Below, piece after piece: positions 9,621 through 20,162 of a DNA stretch of 64,000 nucleotides (its first letter is position 1; the number at the start of each line of letters is the position of its first letter). Origin of the DNA: Russula earlei (lineage: Eukaryota; Basidiomycota; Agaricomycetes; Russulales; Russulaceae); contig JAGFNK010000082.1 in assembly GCA_025769875.1 (NCBI GenBank), positions 85,218 to 149,217 of the forward strand, written 5' to 3'. The notes under the pieces were generated by a model. That model searched no databases. It was given only the letters and a program-made list of their open reading frames with translations, and had not been told where the DNA came from. A program made the position numbers and the translations under genes.

Positions 9621-11656
9621 ATGATATCTTCAAAACGCAGGACACCCACGACAGATGACCTCTTACGAAGACAGGAAGAGCCACAGAAAAGGCATAAGAA
9701 GCCATCTCTCGTGGAAATTTATGAAAGCGATGACGACAGTGCGAGCGAAGGGGACGATTTTCATCTAGACGCGGAGGACTTGGAAGTTGAGGGGGATGGC
9801 AACGAGGGTGAAGAGAGTACCGACTCAGAGGTCTCTCTCGTGGAGCTCGCTCGCTCTGGTGGATTGGATGACGATTCCAGCCTTCTCGGCTCTCGGATCT
9901 CTACGAAACCCCGGCTTGTCTATCAGCCCCCAACATCCCCTGGGGCAGGCCCATCGAAACACAAACATGTAACATTCTCATCGCTGGGTATATCTCCTCC
10001 GCTACTCTCCGTATTGTCAAAGATGGCCATTCATACACCCACGGAGATTCAACGGGCATGCATACCACCTCTTCTTGCAGGTCCATTATTTGGTCCTAGA
10101 GCACCTAACTATCGCTGACTAGGGCTATTTTGGAAGGCAGAGATTGCATAGGGAACGCAAAGACAGGTTCCGGAAAGACCATCGCATTTGCGTTGCCTAT
10201 TTTGCAGAAACTTTCGATGAACCCATACGGTATCTTTGCACTGGTGCTCACTCCAACAAGGTATCGTCACACATTTCCCCTCATCTCGCACCACGCCCTC
10301 GACGATCATAGGGAGCTCGCGTTCCAGATAGCAGAACAATTCGCGGTGCTCGGTGCGCCGCTCAATGCTCGAACTGCCATCATCGTTGGTGGAATGGATA
10401 TGATCGCACAAGCCATCGAGCTTGACAATCGGCCGCACGTGGTAGTTGCCACCCCGGGACGGCTTGTAGATCATATTCGGAGTAGTAGCGCCGAGTGGGA
10501 TCTGTCGAGGGTCAAATTTTTGGTACGCGCGGGAACCCTGCCAGGGCACGTTGCGGCCTGTTCACAGGTCCCCAGATTCTCGATGAAGCGGACAGACTCC
10601 TCGCTCCAAGTTTCGCAGACGACCTAGCTTATTTATTTGGCGTTTTACCCAAGGAACGCCAAACAGCGCTATTTACGGCAACATGGACCCAATCAATAGG
10701 CTCCTTAGCTGATGCGGTACCGAAACCCGGAAAGCAGAGGCCATTCATTTACAAGATTACGTCAATGTAAGTGACCTTTATGTTTGATATGTCTTTGGAG
10801 CTCAAGCAGATCACCCTAAGAGTCGAAACTGTTGAAAGCTTGAAACAGCATTACGTCCTGGTTCCTTCGCATGTCAGAGAGAGCTATCTCTTTTACCTCC
10901 TATGCAATCCCCCAGAGTCGATATTGCACCTTCGTCGGCAGGCACCTAAGCCTATCCGACGCTCCGGAGCAAGTGCTCACGAGAAGGTCTCCCCGAGGAA
11001 CACAAGCAGTGGTGAGCTCCTTCAACCACCACCAACAATCGTATTCTGTGCGAAGGCTCGCACAGTTGCGTATCTCACCGCAATGTTTACAAACACTTGC
11101 TATACGTAGCACCGCCTTGCATTCGCGGCTCACGCAACGCGATCGGCTGAGTTCGCTCTCGCTCTTCCGTTCCTCAGTTATTCCGGTGCTTGTATCGACG
11201 GACGTTGGCGCTCGCGGCTTAGATATCGCAGATGTTGCCATGGTCGTAAACTGGGACTTGCCAGATGAACCAGAGGTGTATACACACCGAGTAGGGCGAA
11301 CTGCGCGTGCGGGACGTGGTGGAGTAGCGTTCAGCTTCGTTTCGGAAAATGACGAGAACCGAGTAGTTGAAAATCGAAGAACGTATTGGTGAGTTACATT
11401 GCGGTCTCGGGGGTGTTGTGTCACACAGCTTACGCTTTTAGGAACGCGACTTGAGGAAATGGAACTCCCTGAAGACAAGGTGCTGGAAAAACTTAATAAG
11501 GTCTCCACCGCAAAGCGACAGGCATATATGGTTAGTGAGCTGCGACTGGTGATTCGTCAGGGTCCTAACATGAGTCTACAGGAGTTGTATGATACAAAGT
11601 TCGGGCAGAGAGAAAGGACCAATAGGGCGAAGGCAGCCCGAGCAGATAGCTACTAG
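9621..11656 (+). CDS. DBP8: DEAD-box RNA helicase Dbp8 (DDX49 family), frame-interrupted in this assembly
   Basis: Dbp8 is a nucleolar ATP-dependent helicase for 18S rRNA maturation in the small-subunit processome. An acidic N-tail is followed by the helicase motifs in order: Q motif ([10 protein letters not shown]), I AKTGSGKT, Ia PTRELA, Ib [52 protein letters not shown]. The tail [16 protein letters not shown] is the Dbp8-type C-terminus. Introns: about 10081-10122, 10261-10311, 10523-10575, 10767-10820, 11389-11441. Three single-base phase errors interrupt the reading: intron 1 joins one base short, the AAA at 11091-11093 has one base too many (before [14 protein letters not shown]), and the AAAA at 11370-11373 has one A too many (before IEERIG). 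All conserved motifs survive on both sides, so assembly homopolymer error is likelier than a true pseudogene. Confidence 0.85.
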
Positions 11657-12246
11657 TCTGGGTAGCGTTTTCTTGTCCAAGGTGGTGTCTTTTGCCGATC
11701 CGCCAAGCCGTGACGCGTTATGTCACCGCCACGCGTATGGTACTCAGAGTTCAACCGTGAGAGTCGTTTAGCTAAGTACGCGTCTGAAGCAAGAGAGGAG
11801 CAAAAGATTGGGTCAAATTTGTACAGACAAAACCTCAGCTCAACGTCATGCGTCAATCGCCTCCTGACCCCTGCGGTGTCACGTGATGTGCTACGTGATT
11901 GAGGGAGCCGTTGTGAGATCAATTACGCCGATGGTTTTGGATGTCCCAGATGCATTCTCTGTGGAGTGAGAAAGACATACAGGAACGATGAGAAGACCGA
12001 CGACTCGTGACCAACGGTGAGGTTGTGTGTGTGCAGAAGAGGAGATGTCCGGGCCGATGGATGGTCTGTTTAAATGTCACCTACGTATATATTTTACAGC
12101 ACCTGCACCATCCACTCTTTCATCATATCTTATCTCACGTAACTTGCCGCCGTTCAGCCTTCATCAATCTCTTTCCCCACCTGATTCTATACCTGCCATT
12201 CGTCACCTGTCGTCTGTCAACGTTCTGTACCACCACCTTCTCATTC
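11657..12246. other. Intergenic region between DBP8 and BTB gene
   Basis: About 590 bp. The final 150 bp are C/T-rich with short cac/ctt repeats, typical of a 5' UTR. The open frame of the next gene can be extended upstream to 12007, but the extension is low-complexity and lacks homologous features, so I treat it as leader. Confidence 0.4.
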
Positions 12247-13432
12247 ATGATGGAGGCAGATGAATGGGACTCAATACTGCAGTTCGTTGCCCATGGGCTC
12301 GCTCAAGACCATGCTCCTTCCGCTGACAAGCCTGCGCCTAGCTTCGTGCGACCTCCCCTATCAAGGTCGATGTCAGCGACGCAAATACCTACGCCCCCTG
12401 TACGTGATCCTTTGTTGTGGATTCGCAGAATCTTCCCTTCGTTGTCCCAGATTTCCGTCCATGGGGCGCCATCTGAAGAGAGTGAGCAAACCACGATATC
12501 CGTCTCAACTACGTTCTTTCCTGGCGCAGAACTCGACATGTTGCCGACGGACCTCATCATGTTGTCCTCCGATTCGGTCTTCTTTTACGTTCACACGCAT
12601 AAAATACTCGCTGCATCTGCCAACGGTTTCAATTCGCTTCTCCCCCTGAAGGAACATGGTCAGCCAGACGATGTAGGCGGCATTCTCCCTTTGCGTCACC
12701 ACTCGGTCGTCGTCAATATCCTGCTGCATACGATCTATGACATGTCAGCGACCCATTACGCTCCGACTCCGGAAGCAGTCGTCGCAGCAGTCGACTGTTT
12801 TGAAGAGTACGGATTGTCCGTGCGGACCCACTTGGCCCCGCCTTCTCCCTTCTACGCGCTCTTCCTTGGCACGGCACCTCAGGCGCCTATTGAATTTTAT
12901 GCTATCTCTGGAGCATACGACCTTCATCACCTCGCGGTCCCAATTTCTAGCTTCTTGTTGACCTACCCGCTCGCGACGCTTACGGACGAGTTGGCAGTCA
13001 AAATGGGCCCACTTTATCTCAAGCGACTCTTTTACCTGCACTTGGGCCGCGTGGAGGCCCTCAAGCGTCTGTTGCTGCCACCCCCGCAGTCGCATCCACC
13101 TACAGCTAATTGTGATATAGTCGAGCAAAAGAAGCTCACTAGGGCGTGGGCGCTTGCATCTGCCTATCTTGCTTGGGACGTAAGGCCGGGTGAGCCACTG
13201 ATAGGTACTCGCCACAGGGATGTTTCTATTGAGATAGCGCCCAATAGATTTGTCAACACACGCGATAGAAGCAGCGCTGCGTCCGTTAGGCGATTACCTC
13301 GCATGTGACCAGTGTACCCAGTTGTTACGCGAACGGATTAACAACTTGGTTTCACAGTGGTCCACAGTAAAAGTGAGTTGCACATACCTTTATCGTTACA
13401 TGGTACATTTCATTCCACAGAGAACTGTATAG
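12247..13432 (+). CDS. BTB/POZ-domain protein (basidiomycete-specific family)
   Basis: Three exons (12247-13189, 13248-13372, 13421-13432) encode about 359 residues. The start was chosen at the double ATG (12247/12250) because the downstream protein matches the family layout and upstream sequence is leader-like. A BTB-like core lies at about 99-170 (PTDLIMLSSDSVFFYVH...ILAASANGFNSLLP). It is followed by an all-helical region and a C-terminal module with a CDQC pair (LACDQCTQLLRERI). Proteins of this type are abundant in Agaricomycetes and their partners are unknown; BTB folds usually mediate dimerisation or Cul3 adaptor binding. Both introns have GT-AG ends and restore the conserved C-terminal frame. 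The second (48 nt) is a multiple of three without stops. No DNA-binding or kelch domain is seen. Confidence 0.8.
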
Positions 13433-14650
13433 TTGGGTCTGGACCTGAGCCCGACGTTGCTCGAAAGCATACACGTGAAAAAATAAATCGTACTATTTTT
13501 AAGTTATCCCCAGGGACTCGCCAGCATTGTACTTTTAAATTCGCTTTCACCATGTATCCGGCTCTTTGCACGTCTTTTCGCATTCGCATTCGACTCCTGT
13601 CTTAATCTCCTTTTCAATCAGAGCTCACATTCACGACATTCACGTTCTTTTCCCGCATCACCGAACACGCATTACAATTCCCGTAGTTATGACTTCATTT
13701 TTGTCGCATGACAGTTCACCCGTTCTCTGCATTTTTCATTTTGGCGCTTGCTCCCGTTTGCCTGTCACCTTCCATAAACCATAAAGAATAAGAGAAACTG
13801 TGTACCTTTTTTTGCAGCCATTCGCCAACGGAGGCCCGCAATACAACGAGCAAACAGAAGACGCTGGCATGGATTTAGTTGCAGCCGGAAGTTTCCCTTC
13901 ATGTTATTTCTCTGGAAGAGTACATTGAGAAATGAGGAGACCGAGGAGCCAAGCCGCCTTTTGAGAGAGGGTTGAGCCAACGATGAAAATAATATTATCG
14001 CACAACGCAGTGGAGCCGTTTATGCTTCTTAGGAACATATGGAGCGTATATGAAATTTGTCGACTGTCGGAGATCATCAATTAAACCCCAAAACGCTTGT
14101 CCGCAGTGGAGTTTCGGGACCGTTTACGTATGTGGCTTTCCGCGGTTTGGCCCTTCACTCGCTTTTGGGCATTCTTCAAAGCATATTCGGTTATCGATAC
14201 ATCGATACAGTACAGCACGGAACCGGGACTCCGGGGCGTTCTGGCCCGATTGCCCCACTACGTTTTCATTTGGACTCGGTCCACCGATCGCCCACGTCTG
14301 GGCCCACCGCCGATCGTTTCTCTTTCTTCAGGGGGATTCCGGTGACATGTGAATTTAGCGGCTGTTGGCTCAACCATCGTGTCTGTCCTGTCCTTGGAGA
14401 CACCAACAAGGATTAGAAAGGCGTCGAAATTTAAATATCTTATAGCTCATCTCAATCAGGGAGATGTGAACATGTCAACACTTTTCTTTTGCGCCAGCCA
14501 CCTAAGGATCATCATTTATTATCAGATCGCCTCTCTTGAGATGAGATAAGTTGTAGCCGGCACAAGCTGTCCGGGCGGTCCACGGTCCGTCATCACAACA
14601 TCTCACCCAATCGGTCACTCGTTCATCTACATCTACCAAACACGCCAACT
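13433..14650. other. Gene-poor region after the BTB gene
   Basis: About 1.2 kb with normal CpG content and no convincing gene. Short frames (13765-13980 minus, 14050-14416 plus) show no domain and no intron-supported extension. A small palindromic stretch of cgat repeats is near 14194. This is the right edge of the single-copy gene block. Confidence 0.4.
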
Positions 14651-15494
14651 GTTATATTTACCCCAGCGTCCCCATTTTGCTCTTGCACATCCCCCCCCCT
14701 AATTATTAGTCCTTGATTGTTCTGTTGTGCACAAAAGATGTATGAATGATGTGCTGATATCCGGAAACGTGTGTTCAACTGGAATTGCATGATTTGCCAT
14801 CAAAGTTTAAAAGTTGTTGTGTTTACATCATGTCAGAAAATTGGGAAGGGGCAATATAATCATATTATGTATGTACTTCCCCAGCTTGATTATCATGATG
14901 ACAATCAAGGCTTGTGTTCCCATAACTGTAATTATATTTTCCATATAAGGTTTTTATAAATTTATTATGACCTGTTATGACCATGTTATGTAAGTTACAT
15001 CTGAGTTACAATGATTAAATCATGATCATAACCAACTAAATGGACAGGTGCTGAAATAATAACTGAGTATATAATTCAATTATATAGCTGATCAAGTATA
15101 ATGGACTTCCCAGGTGTGTCATGAATTAAAGAAATGTTGCTCTGCATGTGTTTGCACCCATGATGAACATTGACCTCAGGATGTATCAAGGGACTGTAGA
15201 TGTAAGAGCACTATTTCAAATGTCCATGTTCTTTATTTCTGCAGCTATTTATATTGAATTGTGTCTGTATTCCATGCAGTGTCTCCAACTTCTAATGTTG
15301 TTTGCTCAGGCTGGGCAGGCCATCAACCATTAAACACTGTGTTTTGCCAATTGGGGTGCATTATTGGCGGGTAATGGCATGGTGCATTGAATGTGACAGA
15401 CGCACTCATACAAGATGATGTTTGGATGATCAGACATTCACCTCATGGCAACAAATTCTTTTTTGATTGAAACTCTCCAAAATGTGTTGTCACA

Positions 15495-15882
15495 ATGGGC
15501 AGGCAGGGATAAGTCAAGTCTGCTTATAGTCAACTCAGTGGACAATAAAAGTAAAATGTTCCAAGTGCTGAGTAGGCTCTGTTGTGGCCACAAATTATAT
15601 TACATAAGTAAAGACTTTAGTAGAGCATGAAAAATGTGACAAAAAAGTTTAAATATGGACAGTCTACTCATTCTGGCACAACATTTACCCTAGCCTGGCT
15701 AAATCTGGAATGAGTAGACTGCTCATATTTAACCTTTTTGGTCACATTTTTTGTGCTCTACTAAAGTCATTACTTACATAATATAATTTGTGGCTGCAAC
15801 AGAGCCTACTCAGCACTTGGAATATCTTTTATTGTCCACTGAGTTGACTATAAGCAGACTTGAGTTATCCCTGCCTGCCCAT
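15495..15882. repeat. Large foldback palindrome (~180-bp arms)
   Basis: The arm at 15495-15675 is repeated in reverse complement at 15705-15882, with about 29 bp between. Landmarks: atgggcaggcagggataa at the left end matches ttatccctgcctgcccat at the right end, and gtctactcattctgg faces ctggaatgagtagac at the loop. The arms differ by scattered substitutions and small indels (about 5-10% by eye). It fits a foldback/MITE-like element with the body lost. A related short hairpin is at 35704-35760. Confidence 0.85.
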
Positions 15883-15946
15883 CATGTGTACTTTTTGATC
15901 ATCAGAGGTTCAAAATTTTAGGGCCAGTTAGCAGATTAGCATTTTT

Positions 15947-15981
15947 GGGTGGAGGTTGGGGGGAGGTGGGAGGAGGGGGGG
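15947..15981 (+). other. G-rich tract, possible G-quadruplex
   Basis: Four G-runs of three or more (gggtgg, tgggggg, tggg, ggggggg) lie within 35 bases on the plus strand and fit the usual G3+ quadruplex pattern with short loops. No gene context. Confidence 0.5.
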
Positions 15982-17191
15982 AAATCTAAACTTAAACCTA
16001 CTCCTAATCCTAATCCCAGGCCACCATGGCACTCACTTGCTCACACTTCGCCAAATGAGACATGGCTGTTGAACATTTGGAAGGGAAGAGGTTCATCGCC
16101 TCTGATGTGTGTTTTGTTGTGGTAGAGAGTCCATGAGGAGCACCTTGCATTGGACAATCATGCTGTGAGATCCATTGTTTAGTGGGGGTACTATGATTGA
16201 TCGGTTGGGGCATGATAGTACATGCGCACAGTGCAGATTGGAGAGATGTGCTACTCTACTAAAGAGTATAGGGACAGAAGATGAAGAATGGCACTGTGCT
16301 GCATGGCTTGCCAACAGAAGTTGTCATGAACACAGGACCTGGTAACTCAACAACCTGGGAATGGATACATGCGCACCACTCAGGATGGGCTTGGGGCCTC
16401 ATCAGGATGATGGTTTAAGGTGTCCCCATTGACAGAAATTGAGGACCTCAAACCTGATGACACCATACCTGAAAGCGTGTTGGTGGGCACACGAGACCAG
16501 TTACTGAGTGTGAGACATGATCATCAGTGGTTTCCCCTTTGAGTCATATTGCAGCCATTGATGCATGGCATGTGTCCTGGAGCACTCTGCTTCAGCTCCA
16601 AGCCCCCCCATTCCCAAATTTGCATCCTTCCATATCACCTGGTGGACATGAGGTTTGAGAAGATTGGGTGGAACATGACAACATTGACATTAGCTGCTGT
16701 TGTGACCAGCACAACTTGAGCTTGTGTAACTCTAGTGGTTGGGGAGCCACTGACACCTCCACTACAGTGTCTGAATTTGCAGGACTGGCAACTATGCTCA
16801 CATTCTCTTCCATTACAATGCCTGAGTTATGGGGATCATTGGCACCAAAATAACAGATTGGATATCCACCTGACCTGGGTTCTGGTAGTATCACCTTGTG
16901 CACTTATGCAGGCAGAAGTGTCATGAACCATTTCCTGGAGAGGGCCCTTGAAGGACCCTTCCTTATGAGAGGAAACCCAGCCTCTATGGTGTCACCCTGT
17001 TCACATGGACAAAAGGGGTGAGTAGAGGTGTCCACAATATTGTGCGCACATTGTCACACGAGCTATTCTCGGCACAATCTACATACAGCAAGCCCCACTT
17101 AATGGCAACCCTTTTAGCAATAAAGGACAGTATTACAGCCTCCCTAAGGACCCTTTAGGAGGACTCCAGGTGCTCTACAATAGGCACTAAC

Positions 17192-17811
17192 TGTTATATT
17201 TTACCCCCTTGTCGGTTGGCTCACAATCCCTCCCCATTATTATTCCTCTTGCTATCTCCGTTCCTGTGGTTACCATTTCATCCCTTGATAGTGATCCCTT
17301 ATTGTGTTTCACTTATTGTGTTTCACTTATTGTGTTTCACTTATTGTGTTTCATCTATTGTCAAGCTACTTTTGCTGTTGGTCTACCTTTACTTATTGTT
17401 CTGCTTATGGTACTGTACAGCCTCGCTACATACAGTATTTAAGCGCCTGTAGAAGCTGGGGAATGCCCCAAGCTTAGCTTTGTCCCATTCCCTGTCACAT
17501 CCCTTTGCCCTGTACTGTCTCTCAATCACAACTTGTGTTGTGCTGGCTTTCATCTTGCTTGACCTGAACACACCTCAAGGAACCCTTGTGTTCCTCTTCC
17601 TCCTCTGCCTCTCTCTCATCATCCTCCTCTTCTGCGAAACCAGAAGATCAACTCTGTCTGCAGACTGAGTCATTGTTTGACTCAGCCTTGAGACGCTAAA
17701 CCTTTGATCCGGTCTCTTTGAGCCGGCCCCACTGAACCCTTGAACCAAGTCACAGGGACTTGGCCCCACTGAACTCTGAGCTAACGCTCTTACGGCCATG
17801 ACGCCGTAACA
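17192..17811 (+). repeat. 5' LTR of gypsy copy 1
   Basis: 620 bp, TGTTAT...GTAACA. It is longer than the 3' LTR by 27 bp because a 14-bp unit (ttattgtgtttcac) is present four times near 17300-17350 against two in the 3' LTR. The open frames inside the LTR on either strand are not genes. Confidence 0.95.
17436..17480 (+). promoter_or_regulatory. LTR core promoter and predicted RNA 5' end
   Basis: TATTTAAG at 17436-17443 is a TATA-like box. The sequence AAGCTTAGCTT at 17470-17480, 34 bp after the box start, is exactly complementary to the primer-binding site after the LTR, so the R region probably begins at about 17470. The placement is inferred; both motifs are seen directly and recur in copy 2. 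Confidence 0.7.
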
Positions 17812-18297
17812 CAAGCTAAGCTTCTATACTCCATTCTGGAGATCAACCTTGAACTACCATCGAATCGTTGGGTCCGTGTCCAACCTAGACCATCCCCAGA
17901 CCTTCCCGAACACGTAGTAGGAGCTGCCACTTGGGACAGCTTTCATACTTTCCTTTGTTACATCGCCACTGAAAACAACGAAGAACTACCAGTCGAATTT
18001 ATCAACAACCGTTGGTTTGAACTACGACTTAGAAGAGGACAACTCTACACTCACCTAGACCTAGAACTCCTCAGAAACAGCCTTGGACTAGGTTACTGGA
18101 GGGAAAATGACCCTCTCTACGAACCACCATCAGAATCAGAAGCCTCTTCCACAGAAGGCAACCCCCCTGAACCAGAGAACACCGTTGAAACTCAGACACC
18201 CTTTGAATCCCCTGCACTAGAACCAGAGGACCCCCTTGAAAACCAAGAACCCATCGAAACCCTAGAAATCAACCCACAGAACCCCCCAGAACCTGAT
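17785..18297 (+). other. Conserved open frame upstream of the first Gag AUG
   Basis: The Gag reading frame stays open for 171 codons before the first ATG at 18298, up to a TAA at 17782-17784. The 158 codons from 17824 onward lie downstream of the primer site. No in-frame ATG is present. The translated segment (for example INNRWFELRLRRGQLYTHLD) is conserved in copy 2, with differences mostly silent or conservative. It is therefore probably translated, from a near-cognate start such as CTG at 17836, or after splicing from an upstream AUG. A Gag N-terminal domain is the simplest reading. Confidence 0.6.
17812..17823 (+). promoter_or_regulatory. Self-priming primer-binding site
   Basis: One base after the LTR end lies AAGCTAAGCTT (17813-17823), the exact reverse complement (11 of 11) of AAGCTTAGCTT at 17470-17480 inside the LTR. 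No tRNA 3' end is apparent. In Schizosaccharomyces Tf1 an 11-nt match of this kind lets the RNA's own 5' end prime minus-strand synthesis. Confidence 0.75.
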
Positions 18298-19359
18298 ATG
18301 GCAGCCCAACCCCAAGTCGCTGTACAGCCCCCCCAGATGGCCGCTCAGGCCCCTCAGATGGCCACTCAGGCCCCTCAGATGGTCGCCCAGGCCCCTCCAG
18401 TCATCATTCCACCCCCTCAAGCAGCTGCTCCAGCACCACAAGGCACTAATGGGTCCCTCAGCGGAAAAGAACCCACTGCCTTCACAGGGGAAAGGAACAA
18501 AACCAAAAGATTCATCATGGAATTCAACCTATTCTGGGGCCTCAATGATGATAAGGCAGTGATGATCTCCCCTTTTAAACGAACGATGCTGGCTCTCTCA
18601 TATATCCAAGGGGAAAAGGTTGAAGAATGGATCAATTCACAAGCAACCGCACTCAGAGAAAAAGTTAACAGGGCCCAGAACCCCATCAACAGAATGAACG
18701 AAGCATTATGGAATGACTTCATTACAGACTTTACGTTCAAATTCACTAACACTGCGGAGAAAGAGGACGCCCAAGCAGCCCTCGCCAAACATACAATGAA
18801 GGAATCCCTTGATGATTACATTTCCACCTTCGAACAACTCCTGAATAAAACAGGGTGGCCAGAAACAGACGTTATCGCTATTGAAAGCTTCAAAAATGGT
18901 CTAAAAATTGGACTCTACCGTGCAATCCTAAACAGAGATGTCTGGCCCACCACTCTTCAGGAATGGAAGGAAGAAGCCAGGAGACAACATCGACATTTCA
19001 TCACCATCAGAGAAAAGCTCAAAGGGAAAACTACACACTCCCCCTCAGAATACAAAACCTATCACCCTGATCGAATGCAAGTGGATGCCGCCAAGTCCAA
19101 CTTCAAAAAACTCACTGAAGAAGAAAGGAAACAATTGGCAAAAGAAGGACGTTGCTTCCGTTGCCGAGAGAAAGGCCACCTTAGTCAGGAGTGCCCCAAA
19201 AATACTACCCCCACAACCTCCAAGGCACGTACTACCGAACCAACCCCAGAACCACCAAAAGAAGAAGAAGCCTCCACTATGGTGGCCCGCATGAAAACTT
19301 TACCAGCGGAGGATAGGGCCAAGCTTTGGGACCTCATCCTCAAAGAGGATTTTCTCTAG
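18298..19359 (+). CDS. Gag protein, gypsy copy 1
   Basis: 353 residues from the first AUG. The N-terminus has a degenerate heptad of the type QAPQMAA repeated three to four times (copy 2 has one repeat fewer). A capsid-type helical Retrotrans_gag domain (about 55-230) follows, with W in LFWGLNDDKAVMIS and the LDDYISTFEQLLNKTGW segment. One CCHC zinc knuckle CFRCREKGHLSQEC for RNA binding lies near residue 292, before a basic/acidic tail. It ends at TAG 19357-19359. The pol frame overlaps its last 43 bases in the -1 frame. Intact in this copy. The true N-terminus may extend upstream (see the no-AUG frame). Confidence 0.9.
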   Translation: MAAQPQVAVQPPQMAAQAPQMATQAPQMVAQAPPVIIPPPQAAAPAPQGTNGSLSGKEPTAFTGERNKTKRFIMEFNLFWGLNDDKAVMISPFKRTMLALSYIQGEKVEEWINSQATALREKVNRAQNPINRMNEALWNDFITDFTFKFTNTAEKEDAQAALAKHTMKESLDDYISTFEQLLNKTGWPETDVIAIESFKNGLKIGLYRAILNRDVWPTTLQEWKEEARRQHRHFITIREKLKGKTTHSPSEYKTYHPDRMQVDAAKSNFKKLTEEERKQLAKEGRCFRCREKGHLSQECPKNTTPTTSKARTTEPTPEPPKEEEASTMVARMKTLPAEDRAKLWDLILKEDFL

Positions 19360-20162
19360 GCCAAGGTACAACAGTCGGTACTAAGGCCCAAATAGATACC
19401 ATTGTCCAACATAAGGAAAACTCAATGAAAGTGCCTCTTATGATCACGACAAATGGAAAGACTGGTCAAGCGCTCCTAGACAGCGGAGCAACAGAGAACT
19501 TCATCAGCCAAGGAATCGTGGGAAAGCTACAAATCCCACTCCGAACCCTCAGAACCCCCAGACCAATCATTAATGTGGACGGCACCAACAACCAAGGAGG
19601 AGCACTAACCCATTATGCCCACATGACCGTACGTCACAGACCCACCACCCGGCTTCTCACCTTCTATGTTACCAACCTGGGAGAAGATAGAATGATCCTC
19701 GGATACCCCTTTCTAAAAGCAATCAACCCCCTCATCAATTGGAGCACTGGTCATCTGAGAAACCACCTAGGGGTTCTTCTCACTCCCGTATCCATAGCAA
19801 ACCCACCAAAAATCCGACTTGCACGAATAAGAACGACCACCATTCCCCCAGAATACTTACGACACCAGAAGGTTTTCTCAGAAGAAGCAGCCAAACGACT
19901 CCCACCCAGTCGAGGAGAACTCGACTTCAGAATTACCCTAAAACCCGACGCCCCCAAATTCCTTGATTGCCGAACTTACCCACTCCCCCAGAATGAGAAA
20001 CAAGAATTGTCAAGACAAATACAAGAAGACCTAGCCAAGGGTTTCATCAAAGATGGCGTCTCAGACTTTGTATCCCCTGTCTTCTTTGTCCAAAAAAAGG
20101 ATGGCACCGCTCCACGAATGGTAGTTGATTACCGAAAACTCAATAACGCCACAGTCCCCTGA
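19317..20162 (+). pseudogene. Pol 5' part: protease and start of reverse transcriptase, copy 1
   Basis: The -1 frame opens just after a TAG at 19314-19316 and runs to a TGA at 20160-20162. It holds a retropepsin-like protease with the catalytic motif ALLDSGATENFIS, a linker, and the fingers of the reverse transcriptase (SPVFFVQKKDG...PRMVVDYRKLN). The first internal AUG is 19422. The stop at 20160 follows a C-run (agtcccctga) that has fewer C in copy 2, where the frame goes on to DYHALPNMEEQL, so a one-base insertion breaks the frame. Whether Pol is made by -1 frameshifting or by reinitiation cannot be told. Confidence 0.85.

Larger units (their letters stand above)
14651..17186. other. CpG-poor relic repeat DNA (target of gypsy copy 1)
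   Basis: Composition changes at about 14,650-14,750 to AT- and TG/CA-rich sequence in which CG dinucleotides are nearly absent, unlike the genes to the left. The open frames are short and broken. It contains a large palindrome (15495-15882) and a G-rich tract. The same texture resumes at 25033 on the other side of the gypsy element, so it was one older repeat region. The parent transposon type could not be recognised. Confidence 0.6.

Noticed and set aside
17209..17814. Hydrophobic open frames inside the gypsy LTRs (also 24431-24985, 41170-41511 and 48471-48710)
   Set aside because: They repeat in every LTR, overlap promoter and R/U5 signals and lie in both strands. They are LTR sequence, not genes.
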